NCBI GenBank assembly: GCA_008921705.1
Contig: VFFE01007583.1
Coordinates: 1,374,827-1,438,826 of the forward strand
Reading direction: 5' to 3'
DNA length: 64,000 nt
Source of the DNA: Burhinus oedicnemus
Taxonomy: Eukaryota; Chordata; Aves; Charadriiformes; Burhinidae
The position numbers and the translations under genes are program-made. Below are positions 1 through 14,416 of the stretch, in pieces. The notes beneath the pieces were generated by a model. It did not search any database and was not told where the DNA came from. It saw only the letters and a list, made by a program, of their open reading frames with translations. Position 1 is the first letter of the stretch; each line of letters begins with the position of its first letter.

Positions 1-73
1 TAACGACATGGTTTTGCTGAATTACTTGAGTATTTGGCCAGCTTGTCCAAAATGCAGTAATTATTGTAGAATA

Positions 74-97
74 GAATCATAGAATCATAGAATTACA
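74..97 (-). repeat. CR1-tail-like 8-bp repeat
   Basis: The plus strand has tandem AGAATCAT units, the reverse complement of the ATTCTATG repeat that ends avian CR1 LINEs. The sequence on the right does not show the usual conserved CR1 3' UTR, so this is either a very short, decayed CR1 end in minus orientation or a similar microsatellite. Confidence 0.4.
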
Positions 98-2075
98 ATT
101 ATGCAGCCTGAGAAGGGAAGATGAGATTCTTCTCTGGATTCACCATGGATTCCCTTTTTTAGCTACTGGTACAATTATGCATCACATAAGATTTTCCTTG
201 TGCATCAAGTGGTTTAGTAGCAGCTTGATTCTCAGGTTGTGCTCTCATATTTACAGTCAGTTGTCATGGCTCTTGTCAAGTCCAAGGAACAGAGATACAG
301 GCTTAGACATGGGAGATCTGAGTTGTATTTCTGCCTTTGGCACTGCCTTAGAGACTGAATTTATGAAAGTAACCTCCTGTCTCTCTGGTTTCTCTTCCCT
401 CCCATTTATATGTGGCTTGCAAGTTACCTGAGACATGGATTTTTACTCTTTGCAACGGCCATTTCTGACAGGGAGAGGAGGTTCTGGATGTGATGGTGTG
501 AGCTGCCACGGCTCAGGCGAAAGGCTTGTGGGGGGTGGGAGGAACGGCTCCCCTCCCAGCACGGGGCTTGTGCCGTGCTTCTCGTCGTGTGTCACATGGG
601 CACAGTGGTTGGTTTAATGGAGATCTGGTCCTGGCTGCTACTACCGCCTAGGCACTAGAGGTAATGTAAATAGCACTCACAGGGTCTTTTCCGCGGAGAG
701 CTTAAAAATGTGTTGCTTTAACAGTGCAAAAGTTGACAAGAGTGTTTGTATCTTTGTTCTTGTGGCTTTGGTGTGCTGGACGAGGTTTTCTCCTGGGACT
801 TGAAAAGGCGCTTGGGAAAGGCTTTTAGGAAGTTAGCTTTATAGGATTATTTTAATCATAATGCAGCTTTCAAGGCACGCTGGTTATATTTATTATTTTG
901 AATTACGTTTAATGATTTCTGTTTTCCTCTTGTGCATACTTATTTTTATCATGTGCCTTGCTCTGTATTTAAAGCGTCTGGGATGCTTTCACAAACAGGT
1001 GCTACATAAATAAAGTGTATTATTATTTTAATAAGCTGCAGCAAGACAACAATTAGAAAAGTCCATATGATTATATTGTCTTTTAAATTGCTGGCATTGC
1101 CAGGTTTTACCATTCTGGGAGAAAGGTGAAGTGGAAAGGAACTTCCATGTGAGAGGGAGAAAGTGCTCCTCTGTCCCATATGCCCAATGAAGAAATATTT
1201 CCCTGAAGGCATTAAAATAGATGCGGTAGGTTATATTTTAGGATTACGTCCAACCTTTCTCTTCCTGTCTCTTGCAACATTGTGGAAGGGGTAATGAGGA
1301 ATATTTAAATGTTTGGCTGTAGGGGAGGCTTCAGGACACTGGTGAGACCACAGCCTGCCGTGTTTAGTGATGGCAACACAGGCATGCAGCAAAACACACA
1401 GCCAGCTGTGCTCAAAGTGTCTGTCGTGTGTACAAGCAGGAGGGTTTCCACTGTTCCTTGCATTAAACACCTGGACCAAACATTTCTGAAGAGTCAGAGA
1501 TGTTCTGTTAGCTGATATTCTTCTGGTTTTTTGTTATTGTTGCAAGCCTCTGCACTTCCAAAAGCAAGCTGGTCTTGAAAGGCAAAATATCAAAATAATA
1601 CTTAAAAGACAAGAAGAAAAAAACACAAAGTACTATTTCCAGCTGGGAATGCCAGCACAGAAGCTAGAAATCTCTTCAGAAATACTGTTTTTCTGTGATT
1701 CCCAGCTGTAAGTAGAAAGTTGTGGTGGTACGAAGCGGAGGGTGGCGGACTGCAGCAGCAGGCACGTTAGCCAGGACCCAGGCTGTCCTGGGGCTGAGTC
1801 CCAGCTCTGCAGTGTCTGGCAGTGCTGGTGCACCTTCAGCCAGCCGCTTCACCGCTGCTCTCCCCTTCTCTTTTTGGTCCGGTGACTGTTTCTGAGTGTG
1901 TATTTTTATGAGTGCGTGGCAGAAAGTGACCAAGATCTAAACTGATGCCTAAGCTTGACCAGAATTCAAATAATCACTCTGATGTTTGACTGTTGTTAAC
2001 TGTAACCATAAAGATGTTTTTCTCTGGAGACAATCTATGATTCCTGTTTTGAGTTTCTGACCCAGTCTGGGATCC

Positions 2076-2116
2076 TTTTTGACTTACACTGCTGTAAATC
2101 AGACCAGATGCTGATA
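2076..2116. repeat. Ancient amniote dispersed-repeat relic
   Basis: The stretch contains TTACACTGCTGTAAATC, an inverted TTACA...TGTAA core. From memory, this resembles a widely dispersed old repeat of birds, crocodiles and turtles that also carries 'attgacttcaatggg' blocks. Family name not assigned. It overlaps a tempting splice-donor-like site, which I therefore discount. Confidence 0.35.
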
Positions 2117-5100
2117 CTTTGTACACAGTACTTCTTTTTTGAACATTGTGAAAGTAGAAAACTAGATAGGGCTACTTAAACTTTATTGAAATCTATGTCG
2201 CTGTGTATTGCATTTTGAAAACCAGCTAATTTTTTACATGTAGTTTCTACAGTGTAGTAAAGCGTGCACATAAGCACGCCTACACACTGATTCTGTACTA
2301 TTGGAGTATATCTTTTACTTCCACTGGAACTCTTTCCTTGCAGTTTTAATTGTAGGCTTTCTACTTTTTTTTTCTTTTTTTTGCAGTCATCAGAATTTGT
2401 TACACTAATTCTGTAATATTAATTGTGTAAAGGGTACCTAAGGCGTTTTGCTGTTGTTGCAAACTGAGAAATCAGTTGGAGTCTCACCAGAGAACAGAAT
2501 TTGGTTTTGTTGCTGGAAGATAGACTCCTGCTTGGAGATTCACAGCTAGTCTCTTGCAGAAGGAGGTCAGCCCGCCTGCCTGTTGGGGGGTCTGGCTGCC
2601 CACAAGTGAGGAAGATGCATTTGTCTCTTAATACTGGGACCAGCAATGACATATCGTAGCTGTTTCCCAGCATTGGAGCCTGCTTTCCTCAACCAAGCTC
2701 ACCTTAACATCTCAGGAACTTGGGAGAAAGGTAGGAAATACAGGGTCCCCCAGGAGTATGTCATATGGCTGGGACCTGGGCCAGTTCTCAGTAAAATTTG
2801 CTCATAACCTGAATGAAGGGTAGAATTCAACATTTGCGTACCACAGTCCTATATTACAAAGCTTGGTTTGTGAAATATGGGGGGTTTGCAGCTGGTTAAA
2901 ACATTGGGTTTGCTTATGTTGTTTGATTTGTTTTCCTTAAGTTTAGAAAGTATAGGAAGACTGAACATTTCTTGTCACTATTATAAAACATTCTTTTACA
3001 GATGTAAGATATCTTTTATCTCTACATCTTTGGAACTAATTGCTTGCATTATATTTCTGCCTACATGCATTTAAAACAAATAATGGTTTACTGTAACTCT
3101 TCTTGTTGCCCAAACAAGCTGGATCTGATGTACCTCACACACCAAAATATTTGTATCACTGCAGCATCTTATTGTTGGCTGGAGAAGTTATCCGAATGCA
3201 GAACAAAAAATGGTCATCACTCTGAGTTTGTATTTGAGGTGTAAGCTACAACTGGCAGACACAGGCAGATGGGAAATGCAAGTGGTGCTATTAGTTACGA
3301 TGATAGTCAGGATCCTCAGCACAGCAGAAGCTTAACCATCGTCGTGTTATACAGGCATCGGGAAAGGCAGTGCTCTAAGGAGGTCTGGAAAACAGCAATA
3401 GAACAGGTTGCAGATGTTTCTGAGATGCTGAAAGGGGAATGGGACGGAGCGCAAAGGTGATTGTTTCAAAATTGAAGAGGAGTTCGGTGGGGGCTGGCAG
3501 GAATTCAGTACTGCCCAGCCATCCTATTCATTTTTGATGATGCAAAATGGGAGCAACTTGTTATCCAAAGGACCAGTTGCTATTCCCTCTCCTTCTGCAG
3601 CCTCCAGATGTTGTCTAAATTGTGCCACTTTGTAAAAAATATCTGTAGGATATATAAACTGTCTTTCTGCCCAGAAGAGAGGTAGAAATATAGAGAGAAG
3701 GCAGTAAAAACAGGGTAGGAAAGGAAACATATCCTCTTCAGAACATTGGAGAGGGTGGAGGGGGGTGGGAAGGTAGTGGGGAAGCAGCAGAAATGGAAAG
3801 TTGTTGTTATACGCCTGTGATGTATATAGCAAAGTAAGCTTAATGTATGTCATTTGTTTCCTGCACCTTCAAGTGCTTCCTTGACTGTGTTTTATGGAAA
3901 ATTACCTTTTTATAGCAGCACAGCATCTTATGGATCATCCCAGTACTGTCCTCTCTGGCACAAAGGTTTAGCTTTGGCTCATCTTTGTCTTTTTTTTTTT
4001 CTCCCCTTTTCTTTTTTTCTCTTTATCAAAATTAAAAGTCATACATTTTGAAAGGATGGGCTTATTCTGGTGACTGGAAAAACAATGCTGTATGTTAGAT
4101 CTTTCCTTGCGCACTTTTACACACAAGGCTCATCTGGCATCGGTACTTTATTCAGCATGTCACAGGGATAAACAGTTACCTCCAGATGACAACCTGCCAT
4201 GTTCTTACGACAAACAGTATTGTGTCGTGGAAGCTTCGGAAGCCAAATTTAGCAGTATTCCAGGCAATGTTTTATGAAATGTAACTATAGCAACTAAACC
4301 TTCGCTGCCAGATGTTAACACAGTCTTTATTTTAAAAGAAACCAAAAAAACCACAAAATATCTCCCCTCCTTGGTCCCACACCTACACATGCTACACAGC
4401 ATATTAGCTACAAGCTGGCTACCTGCATTATTAGATATTTAGGGTTTTTTTAAAAAAAACGAACAAAGAAAATAAGTGTAGTTACTTTAAAAAAAAAAGT
4501 TTTGTGGCTTTTTGTAGCAGCTTTCCCTTACCAGCTTTATCTGTGTCACTGCAGTTGCTGTTCTGGTTGCAGTCACTTTTTGGTTTTTATTTCCCGGATG
4601 CCACACGGTGGTGCTCCTGACTCCGCATTGCTCAGAGGCCTGAGCTGGCAGAGAGGAGTTACAGATGCAGTGTGCGTACCAAAACTGATTTTGGAGGGAG
4701 GGCTAGCACTCAGTTCTGCAATGAAGGTGAATCGTGCCGTGGGATGGGGGATGTACTTTTCTCCCAGGATTCAGCTACTAAGTCAGATATGGGAAGAAAG
4801 AGCTGAGTAGTGGCAGCTGATACAAATCCTCAGTATTGTGCGTGTATGCTCACACACATACACATTCAACCTCTTTTACACTTGATTACTATGTGAATTT
4901 TGCATGCCAGCTTTGTTTTGGTAGCTATTGCATCTTCCTTTTTTCTCTGATCAGCAGAAGATGCATCCGGGTTCACAGCTCAGCATCCTCCTGGGAGCAA
5001 GGACAGCATACTTTTCTCTAGGGCTATGATAAAAATGAAGAGAAGCAAGGCAGAGGGAGGGGACATGCACCTTCTTCTCCGCTTAAGGAGAGGCCAGTAC

Positions 5101-5247
5101 GGGATCAGGAGCTGCCTCGGTGTGTCCAGGCAGTATCCCCAGACTGGAAGGCAGCCAGCAGTGGTGCTGGCCTGGTGTCAATTGGAAGATCCCTTTTCCT
5201 CATAAAAGCTCTGTATCTGAGTGGACAGCCTTGCCTGTATCAAGCCT

Positions 5248-5312
5248 ACAGCTCGCTGAAATCAGCAGGAATGATTTCATTGACTTGTGTGTACTTTGAA
5301 TCTGGTCCTGTG
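5248..5312. repeat. Ancient amniote dispersed-repeat relic
   Basis: A stretch with 'gatttcattgactt' followed by 'ctttgaatctggtcc' resembles the diverged 'attgacttcaatggg ... ggatcaggccc' blocks of an old amniote repeat. This rests on recalled consensus only. A repeat-library search would decide it. Confidence 0.35.
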
Positions 5313-8269
5313 AACTGTAGCGTTCTGCCAGTTAAAGTTTAGCTGCATGTGTTTAGGAGTTCACTTCACCTCCCACTGAGAGTTTCTGATAGCTTTACTG
5401 AAAATTGGACCAGGCATTTAGATATTTATGTGAGTCTTGCTTTTAAATTGTAGGAAGCCATCTTTTTAATTAATCCTTACGGAAACAATTGAATGCATGA
5501 CCTACAAGGATAATTACTTGTGTTCTGCTTTGATTATTTTGGATTTGTGTTGCGCTGATATGTGATCTAAAAGAGGAGCTCTAATGAAGTCCATGTACAT
5601 ACTACAGTACAAACTTTTTAGAACTGGCAGCCATGTTGTCTATATGAGCACCATATTCTGCAATGTCTTATTATTAGCATAACTTTTTCAAGATTTGTCT
5701 TTGCTGTCTTTGCATGTCTTTGGATTATTTACACCATATATGTACATCTTCTATAAACCAACTGGTGGAGAAAATGTCCATGGCTTCTAAAAATACCTTA
5801 AATTAGTATTCAATTTATGGACAAATTGAATGGCCTATGTGATGAGATCCCCTGAATCTAAGGAAGCATAATTAGTTTCTGAGAGATTACTATTTCCACT
5901 ATAGCTCGTTATCCATTGTGTGTAGTCTCTATCAAGAGCTAATGTTAAGCAGAATTCTCTACTGTTATTAAACATAATGTAAGCGATTCTCCAAATATGA
6001 ATAAGTGAAGGTTACAGATGGAAGCTGATCTTGAGTGAAAACTGATACATGACTAGACATCACCAGGAAGCACCTCTGCATTACATAAATGGACTGAGGG
6101 ACAAGGCAGGCACCATTAACCCTGCCCATGTCTGACCAGTGATGATTTTGCATTTCAAGCGCAACATTACACATCAAAGACAAATGCTGAAAATAATAAA
6201 ATTTCATTAACATGGAAACTGCAGTTTGGTATTTTGACTGAGTTCATTACGAGCAGGAAGAAATAACCAGGGGTGTATTTGCAGTGAATAGTGTCTCTGA
6301 TGAGTGGTGGGTATAGACAAGAGAAAAGCTTCAACTGAAGTAAGACCAGCTGTGCAGGAAGATGTTGCCTATAGGGCAAGGCTGCTTGTTCTCTAACAGG
6401 CTTGAAAATCATCCTGCCAGTTAGTCTTGTTTCTTATCTTTATTAACAGAATGGCCCATACAGAAAATGATGATGTTAAAGTAGTAAGGAGATATTAAGA
6501 TATTTATTCAGTTATTTTGTTGCATCTATTTCGAAATGGAAGTGCAAGCTGATTGTGTCAAAGCAGAGCAAACTACTTACATCATCACAGGCTGACATTT
6601 TGCTATTGATGACATTTTGTGAAGCGCTGAATTGAGTTTGTGCACACTGGCAAGAAATCCTGAGTGGAATTTTTTCCCTGAGATGGAATGAAATGGAATC
6701 ACCCAGACCAACTAAGAGACCTCTCTGTTGTCTTTATTCAATAATCATATAAACTTCACAACAAAATCAGATCCCCACCTACCTAATGCCTAATGAACAC
6801 ATTAAAGTGTAAAAGCTTGGTGCTAAGGAAAATCATAAAATGTACATAGTTCTTCTGTATGTGTAGACTGGTAGGGACTTGGAGGGTTTATTTCCCTTGC
6901 TGTTCTCCCCAGAATGGATTAAAAGATTAATATTTTACTGATCCCAAATCAGAAGGTACTGTGGAGAATTGAAATAAAATGCAAATAATGAATTAGTCCC
7001 TGAAAGATGAATACCAGAAGTCATTAAGAATGTATAACTGTAAGAGCAATGCAAGTTCCAAAACACAGAGCTATACCTGCCAATGTGTCTTGATAAAGTC
7101 AGGATTGTTTTCTGCACTGCCCCACAGCTGACTTCCAATGCCATTTTAAGATCTCAGTGCAAATTCTTACCCAGATCTTTGATGTCTTCCCCTCTTAGGC
7201 AAGAACAGCTTATTTATACATGCCTGAGAGGACTCCTTAGAAGCACGAGGACTCACATTTGCTCTTTCTAGCCTAGCAGGCTGTACCCTTAGCTCACCCT
7301 GGAGCACAGCTCATCACCTGTATTCACATATCACTTTATGCTCATCTCCTGCTGCCAAGGGGACAGCACATCCAAAAGTTTGCTGATTTCACCACATCCT
7401 CTGGCAATAGACAGCCTGAACAATAAAACACATAGATTGTTTTGCTTACATGAAGATAAACCTTTTGTTGAAAACAAAAGGTTACAAATAAAACATTTTT
7501 AGTGCTTTTTTTTGTATGCCTCCTCAGTTGTTCAGACACATTTCACTGGGAATGCAGTTCTTGGGGTTAGCAGTGGGAGGTCTGGCCATCCAGGTCTCTT
7601 GCATATATTCTGTTGTCTCAGTACTGAATAACTTTTCTCTGTTTTCCTGCCTAGATATACTACACTTAGTTGCTCCTTGATTCACTGCAAGTGGAGTATT
7701 GAAGGCTGGGAGGGAGGGGAGGTTAAAGGGTAATGGTCAGAAGGAGATATGTTGACTTTGCTGTTTTCAGTTTTTCACTTTTTTGCTCTCTTGATACACC
7801 TGCCTTGCTAAATGTCTTTGTGTTTTAATGTATAATGATATTTTTCATGCCTACATGGTCTTGAATACTTTCTTCCACTAATCTTTTTTTTTTTAAGTTT
7901 ATAATATTAAAATAGTACATGCGGAAAACATCTGTTCTCTGTAACATCTGTGCAGTTGATGATCTCCTGTCCCATACTAGTTTTCTAAAGACATCACACA
8001 AAGGCATTTTCATGAATCTATTTAGAACAGATGGAGGACATTGACATTTGATATATCCATGTGAGTGAAAGCCACATGTCTTTATCCAGTATTTATTCTT
8101 GGGGTTCATGGTCTAAGCCAGTGTTTTTCCCTTAGGTCCCTTGCTCTCATTTTCCAGAGGGGGGATATAATTGAAACACTAGATTAGACGATATTTGCAA
8201 AAATTGAGAAGAAGGAGTTTGTGTGTGTGTTTATGTGTATGATAATAGCTTCAAGGATGTAATGATACA

Positions 8270-8290
8270 AGAAGGAATGGAATTCCTTCT
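8270..8290. repeat. Perfect 9-bp inverted repeat
   Basis: AGAAGGAAT and ATTCCTTCT are exact reverse complements separated by 3 bases, so a hairpin is possible. There is no associated gene and no T tract. Probably incidental. Confidence 0.5.
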
Positions 8291-9207
8291 GCATGGAATG
8301 AGTTAGTGTCAGATAGTTCCCAGATGACTATATTTAATTAAGTCATGGCATAGCTAAGCTTTGCTTATCACCTCCTGTCAATCTTCCTGCATTTCTGAGA
8401 AAACATTAAGTAAATTCATATAAGGTACCTAAGACAGGAACACACACAAAAGATAACTGTAAATCCTCTGGCAGTTTGAGCATCCAGAAGTTTCCTCTGC
8501 TCTGCTGTCTAACAGGGGTGTTTTCTGGATTCTGTACGTGACTCTCAGCGTCATATACAAGCAGCAGGCAGGAAACTTCAATTAAACTGTGGATGTTAAT
8601 TTAGAAGGTGATTCACTTCAATGAATTTGCCAAAAGCTACAAACAAGGAGAGCTATAAGTTCTGTGGGTAGAGCTTTCCTATAACATCCATGTGGGTGAA
8701 GAAGTCACCATTAGATGAACCATTAGTCATGGGACATACACTGCGAGATGCTTGATTTGAGATCTAGAAATTATGAATTACTCCTTTTTTTTTGTACTAG
8801 TAGCAGTGTTAACAACTTAGGAAGTCTGTTTTTCCACAAAAATGTGATTTGAAAGGAAGCTAACCACGTACATCTAGCCTCCGGGAAAAGTGTGGAAGCT
8901 GAATGACTAAACTGGGGCTTTGAACTTACAGAAATGTACTTAGCTATCTCATTTGGGATCTCCAGGATTTTAATGTTTAGCTTATGTGACTACTGTATGA
9001 ACCAGATAAGTGCAGCATCAAGGGAAGAAAATAATGCAATCTGTCCCCAAACCACAGTACTAAGGAACTACAAGAATACATTTACTGTTTTCAGTGATAG
9101 GATTAGTGTATGTGCTCCTTGCAAAGCAGTTACAGACTGACAAACACTTTAAAATTTGGTGATTCTGCAGTGACCTGAATATATTTTTAAATATTTCATC
9201 CTCATAC

Positions 9208-9310
9208 ACATACATATATATATTATAAATATGTCTTTCTCTATGACAAATTGAAAAAAATCTGTGTGTGTGTTTGTATATGTAACTGTATATACATATG
9301 CACAGATCCA
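9208..9310. repeat. TA/TG low-complexity stretch
   Basis: Runs of alternating TA and TG dinucleotides (tacatatatatatta, tgtgtgtgtttgtatatg, tatatacatatg) form an impure microsatellite. The minus-strand open frames across it (tyrosine- and isoleucine-rich) are products of this composition. Confidence 0.7.
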
Positions 9311-11781
9311 TACCAATGGATGTTTAAATGTTTCGGTCATTGAAATATGTTTTTGAATCCTTCTTGATGACTATGTGGGACTAATAGTTATGTTTTAGGT
9401 TTGCATTGCCTTAAATGTATTCTTTTCATCTGGAGGAGTTTAATAGTCCATAAGAAGTCTGTGCCTCCAGCTCATGAGTATCTTGAAAGCTTTAATTTTC
9501 GAGGGGATGTCATTCACAGTCATATTGTCTTTTCTAGTATGAAGTTCAGCAGTACTGTTTGGCGATGTGTAAACAAAGCTTCAAGTTTTATCTTCCATTA
9601 ATGAAGTTGAAATGAGTTAATATAAAGGAAAGTGAGAAAGCCAGAACCCGCCAATATTAATTCTTTCTTTATTGCTTCTGGGGTTGGAACGAATGAAAAT
9701 GTCCATTATCATCAATTTGTTTTGATTCCCTTACTTTCCCTAGTGACAATTGTTTTTTAATCCAATAATTTGTTTGACATTGAAAATGTCTATAATTAGT
9801 ACAAAAATAAATGAAGATGTGGTCATGCTTAAGAGGTTATAAGCATAATGTGGGGTTTTTTTGTTTCCAGAGAAAATGTTAAGTCATCTAGTAACAACAG
9901 AAGGTAGGTCAAGAAGACTGCATTAGTATGGTGGTGGTGAACGTTCCTGGTTTTAAAACAAACACTGCTTTCTACAGGTTTAAGGGTAAATATTTGTTAC
10001 CATTTAATATTCATGGCAGTTTCTAAGAATGCTTGAAATAAATTGAGCCCATTAATGACAAGACATAAGTCAGTCTTTGGCTTCTGCTGTGAGGATTTTG
10101 TCAAAAAGGTTATTCTGTGTTCCTTATTTATCTTTGGTACCAACCTTAGACCATGCCCAACTCTTTTTCCTCTGCAAGTTCAACAACGGCCTCAAGTCCC
10201 CCCTTGAGAGAAGCCTTCACTAGCACATTGTGACAGGCTGGTCTGACCAAAATCCAGCCTCTGGGGAGGAATTCGAGTGCTGCTGTGCTGCTGCTTTAGT
10301 GCAATGGCTGCAACGTAGTGTCCTGCTCCTTTAGTAACAGAACACCTATTCCATCACATGCAGTCTTAATTAACATCTGACGTAAAGGCTCATTGCAATC
10401 CAGATGCTTGCAAATAACTAAGCTATGAAGCTTTTTCGCTACATCCGTTTTAAGTGCAGTGAAATTGCTGCAATTCAATGTAGGAGGCTAGGTTTGTACT
10501 TTGTAAAGCCCTATCAGTCTAGGTACGGTTTTGCAAAAACAAAATGAGAGATGAATAGAATCTTGTCTTCATTTTATTCAAAGCAGAGAGGTTCAGACAG
10601 GAATAAGAGGAGGAAGGAAAATCAAATAAAAGTGTTCAGCTTTTGGCTTAGTCTGAGTTACAGCTTTTATAAAATTGAATTTTAATAATTTGCTGTGTCA
10701 AGATTAAAGGTTATATTATTCTGTGAGAATTTGAGAGAAAAAGATATATTTTAGAAAAGTTGTTTAATCTCCTTGCATCTCTCCCTCCCCTGATAGTACT
10801 GTAACCTTTAAGCCTTTTCGCTGGCATCTGTACTTTACAAATGAATCTTTTTGCTCATTCTTATTCTTATTGTGGTCAGCTCCAGTGTCAGTCTTTGGAG
10901 TCCCCAGCTGGAAAACTCACCAAGTCCCCACCTATCTTCTTAATTCTGTTGTTGCTGGTATCACAGGAGCATCATTATATTTGTTTTATTTTTATCAATA
11001 AATTATTGTTTCATGCTGTAGACCTTCCATGCAGATTGGGCAGCCTTGCAAAGAAAGGGGGAGCAGTGAGTGGAGAGCTCAAAAATACTTGAGGTGACTG
11101 TCCCTGAAGTGAATGCCTTGCCTGATGGGAGAATGATACATTTAGGACAGAGTAGCTAGTTTTATGTGAATGCAGGAGAATAAATGATCTGCTTATGCTA
11201 GTGGTATCTTTCTGACAGAAACATATGTCATACCTAGTTTATGGAAACACACCTCCAACATATTTCACTCAAAGCTTGTTTGTGTCAGATATCAGCAGTC
11301 AGAAAGCCAGACTTTGGAGGAGTGTGTGAAGAGCCGCCTGCTAGGCTGAGAGTTTTTAGAGATATAAAAGGTGACAGATATGGCACAAACATATGCAACT
11401 GAAAATAAACCAGTTATGCCTCATATGCAGACTTAAGCAGTATCACTTCTTAGTATCACTGCTGTATCTCACTTTTGCAAACAACTGAAGGAGGTGGCAG
11501 ACTTAGTAAGGCATGAAAAGTTTTTTGCTCATGGGATGATGGGAGGTACGTTCGGTGACCTTCAAGTGAAGGAAGTGGAGCGCTGCACTTTGGAAAGTTG
11601 GGGACATGAACAATGCATTGAGGTGAAAGTCTAGGGAAGGAAGGTTTAGAAATCTCTCTCCCTTTTTGCTATCTGTAATGTAAAATTTATCTTCCTGAGA
11701 TCCTTCAGTGTGGGTATTGGTGGAGTAAAGTTGGGGGTGTTTCAGAGTCAGGTACTCGAGGCTGGGAGACAAGAGCAAGAT

Positions 11782-11784
11782 AAA

Positions 11785-11816
<32 letters not shown>
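11782..11816. repeat. (CAAAA)n microsatellite
   Basis: A run of A is followed by four to five CAAAA units. It is a simple repeat. The plus-strand frame over it gives a lysine/asparagine/threonine-rich artefact. Confidence 0.85.
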
Positions 11817-12238
11817 CACCAAAAAACAGGCAAAAGTTCTGGGTTTACTTCCTTCTCTTCACTTTGATGATCAAAGCAGCAGCTATCCAGAGCTCCTGGT
11901 GAACCTCCAGACTCCAGCACCCTCTTTAGCACTTCTCCAAATAGCAGCTCTCATTTCTGAACTCTTCTTGTGCATGAGAAAACAAAATAATTTTCTTCAT
12001 GTTTTTCCTCATGACTTTCACTCCTTTTGGGTTTATTGACTCTTAGCATGTTTTCAATATTTGTCCCTGAAATGTTTGCGGTAACTCCAGCACCAGAAAA
12101 GGACACTGGTAGAAACAACTATTCAGGCTTTCCTGCATCTATCTTTCCTTTGTGGGAAGATTTTATCTTCAGATAAAAAGTCATTATGTTATTGTGCCAA
12201 CACTCAGGCTCTGTTTAGTCTAAAAAAACATTGTATGA

Positions 12239-12280
12239 TAATCCTGGAAACAGGTTTTCTAATCCTGGAAACATGTTTTC
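12239..12280. repeat. 21-bp tandem duplication, two copies
   Basis: Two adjacent 21-bp units beginning TAATCCTGGAAACA and ending GTTTTC differ by a single base (G versus T after AACA). The near identity points to a recent local duplication, in otherwise unique sequence. Confidence 0.85.
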
Positions 12281-13551
12281 TTCAACTTCTCTTTTTCCAT
12301 TTAAAACATTTGAATGATGCTGTAATAAAAAGTAGTTATTGTTGATTATTGCTTTTGCTAGCTATAATTTTGAGTGTCAGAGTTGCATTCAAAGAGTTGT
12401 ATTAGAATAGCATTAAAGAGGTTCTTCCAAAACAGGCGTGAGAAACCAAACTTGTTCTTACTTGGATGAAATATTGTCAGTCTCTTTGTTTTAGGCTAAG
12501 ATGGACTACTGCTCCATTTCTTTGTTTAAAAACTGTTCTCGTATTATTAAAATGTAAATACTACTCACCTTAAACTTACAACCGTATAGAAAAGTGGAAG
12601 TATTTATTAGAAGCCATCAGTTCGCCACAAAAAAACATTTAGGAAGAGTTTCATACCGAGTGAATATTTTACAAGTTATAAATAAAGAAATAGAACAGCT
12701 TCAGAATAAAGAACAACTTGCCCATTGTTCCCTATTGCTTAAGCAGTCCCTATGGTTCTTTTAGTAAATGTAGGCATGGGCAAGACGACTTATGTAATAA
12801 AGTGACAGTGTCTGCTACAGATTTTTTTTAGGTGGTTTATATCCATACCTGAGTGGTAGGACTATTTGAAAAGATAATTTGCAGGAATGTTTTCCTTTTC
12901 ATTTGGTGACAAGAAAACAAAGCACAAATAAAGAAGAATGGATCATGCAATATAGTAACAAATAGCCTGCTTTCCGGTTTGTTCAGGTTTTTTGTACGAA
13001 TTACACTAAACTATTGCATTTGCCTTCCAAAATTAAGACAGCTAAAAACCCCACAAAGGTGTCTCTTAGATAGCTGATTGAGTCTGGGACATATGGCAAA
13101 TAAAATCTAAGAAAAGGCAAGTAGAAGGAGTATGCTTAGAGAAATATCCTTAAAAGAATACATTAATTCAGAATTTACCATTACTCAAATGTTTTTTTAA
13201 AAAAAAATATAAGAGAAAGAACATCAAATTCACCTACTGCAAAGCATAAAGAAATAAATTAAATAAAATTGGAAGCCAAGAAGAATATTTGCTTGAATAT
13301 GCATTGATGTAAATCTAGAGTACTTCTTTATTTGGGATGGGATTTCTCAGATGGCAATTTTTTCTCTAGGTCTGGACATTGAGTAGATTTTGACTGAAAA
13401 TCTCAAAGGACCTGCATGTGTTTTATCTTCATAACCTAGTGAGGAATTCTGAACAAAATGGGTTTTCCTTGTGTCTCTTCCACTGTGAAGGGACTGCATA
13501 GCATACAGTCTCCCATCCAGTGGAATGTGATAAAATTAACCATCAGTCCCT

Positions 13552-13610
13552 AATAAAAAAAAAATAAAAAAAAATCATTAAGTAACTTTGAATTAAAAGA
13601 AAAAAAAAAT
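13552..13610. repeat. A-rich low-complexity patch
   Basis: Two A-rich runs are interrupted by single T or G bases. No adjacent retrotransposon body is recognisable. Confidence 0.7.
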
Positions 13611-14416
13611 CCTGGTGTTCAAAACAAAATGGAAACAAGGAACATTGTAACTGAAATTGGCCCCCTTTGCGCCACTAACAAATTGGTTATTAGAATATAT
13701 GAAATTCTATTGATTATACCATATTGGACTAGATGGTAGGCTGATATAAATTACTACCAAATATTTGCAACAGCTACAGATCTACACTGTCACCTCTGGG
13801 AAAGAAATTGTCAAAAGTTACCAGAAAAGTGAATCAAGAATTGGAGAAGAAATGAAGAGGAAAATTATAGATCTACAGCACAGTAAGTTATATCCTCCCC
13901 AGTGCAAATGATCTGAAACCAAAATGAAACTGAAAATTGACCTTGTCCCAGATCTATACATGTAGCTATATGCCCCGTGCAGAGACTTACCTGAGCTTTA
14001 CAAACCAGCAGTTCTTTGCATTTCAACTACATCCCAGAGACGCTGACATTCCCTCCCCCTCCATTCACAAAGTACATAGATAGATGATAGAGAGCACTTG
14101 GCCTGCTGATATTGTAGAAGGGCTTAGAAGCCTTCTTAATGGGATTCATAACTCTTACACAACTCAAAAGACAAGAATTACAAAGACAGACATGCACAAA
14201 AAATAAGTTTCTATTAAATGACATAGGATGGAGAGAGTAAAATATTGTGAGCAATCAGTAGGTTCTCAACTAGAGTTAACCAGCCCATTAAAAAAAAAAA
14301 TCATAATGCATCCATGATCCAAAAGATAACTATTTCCAGACCTCAGCATGAACTCCTTATAGTTTTAGATAAAAAGTTTTCAGCTATACTCTGTGTACTC
14401 TACTGGATAAGGAGAG

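Larger units (their letters stand above)
1..14416. other. Non-coding AT-rich DNA (intron or intergenic)
   Basis: I find no coding region I can support here. The open frames are short, in both strands, and lack protein-like composition or flanking splice signals. It holds a short CR1-tail-like motif near 74-97, ancient repeat relics near 2080 and 5250, TG and TA microsatellite stretches (8219-8240, 9210-9310), a CAAAA repeat (11782-11816), a 21-bp tandem duplication (12239-12280) and poly(A)-rich patches (13552-13610). A slightly GC-richer stretch at about 1720-1870 gives overlapping minus-strand frames that I judge to be chance. Confidence 0.6.

Noticed and set aside
2076..2165. Donor CAGT|GTAAGTC on the minus strand with an open frame before it
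   Set aside because: The donor falls in the suspected ancient repeat, and the upstream acceptor has a poor pyrimidine tract.
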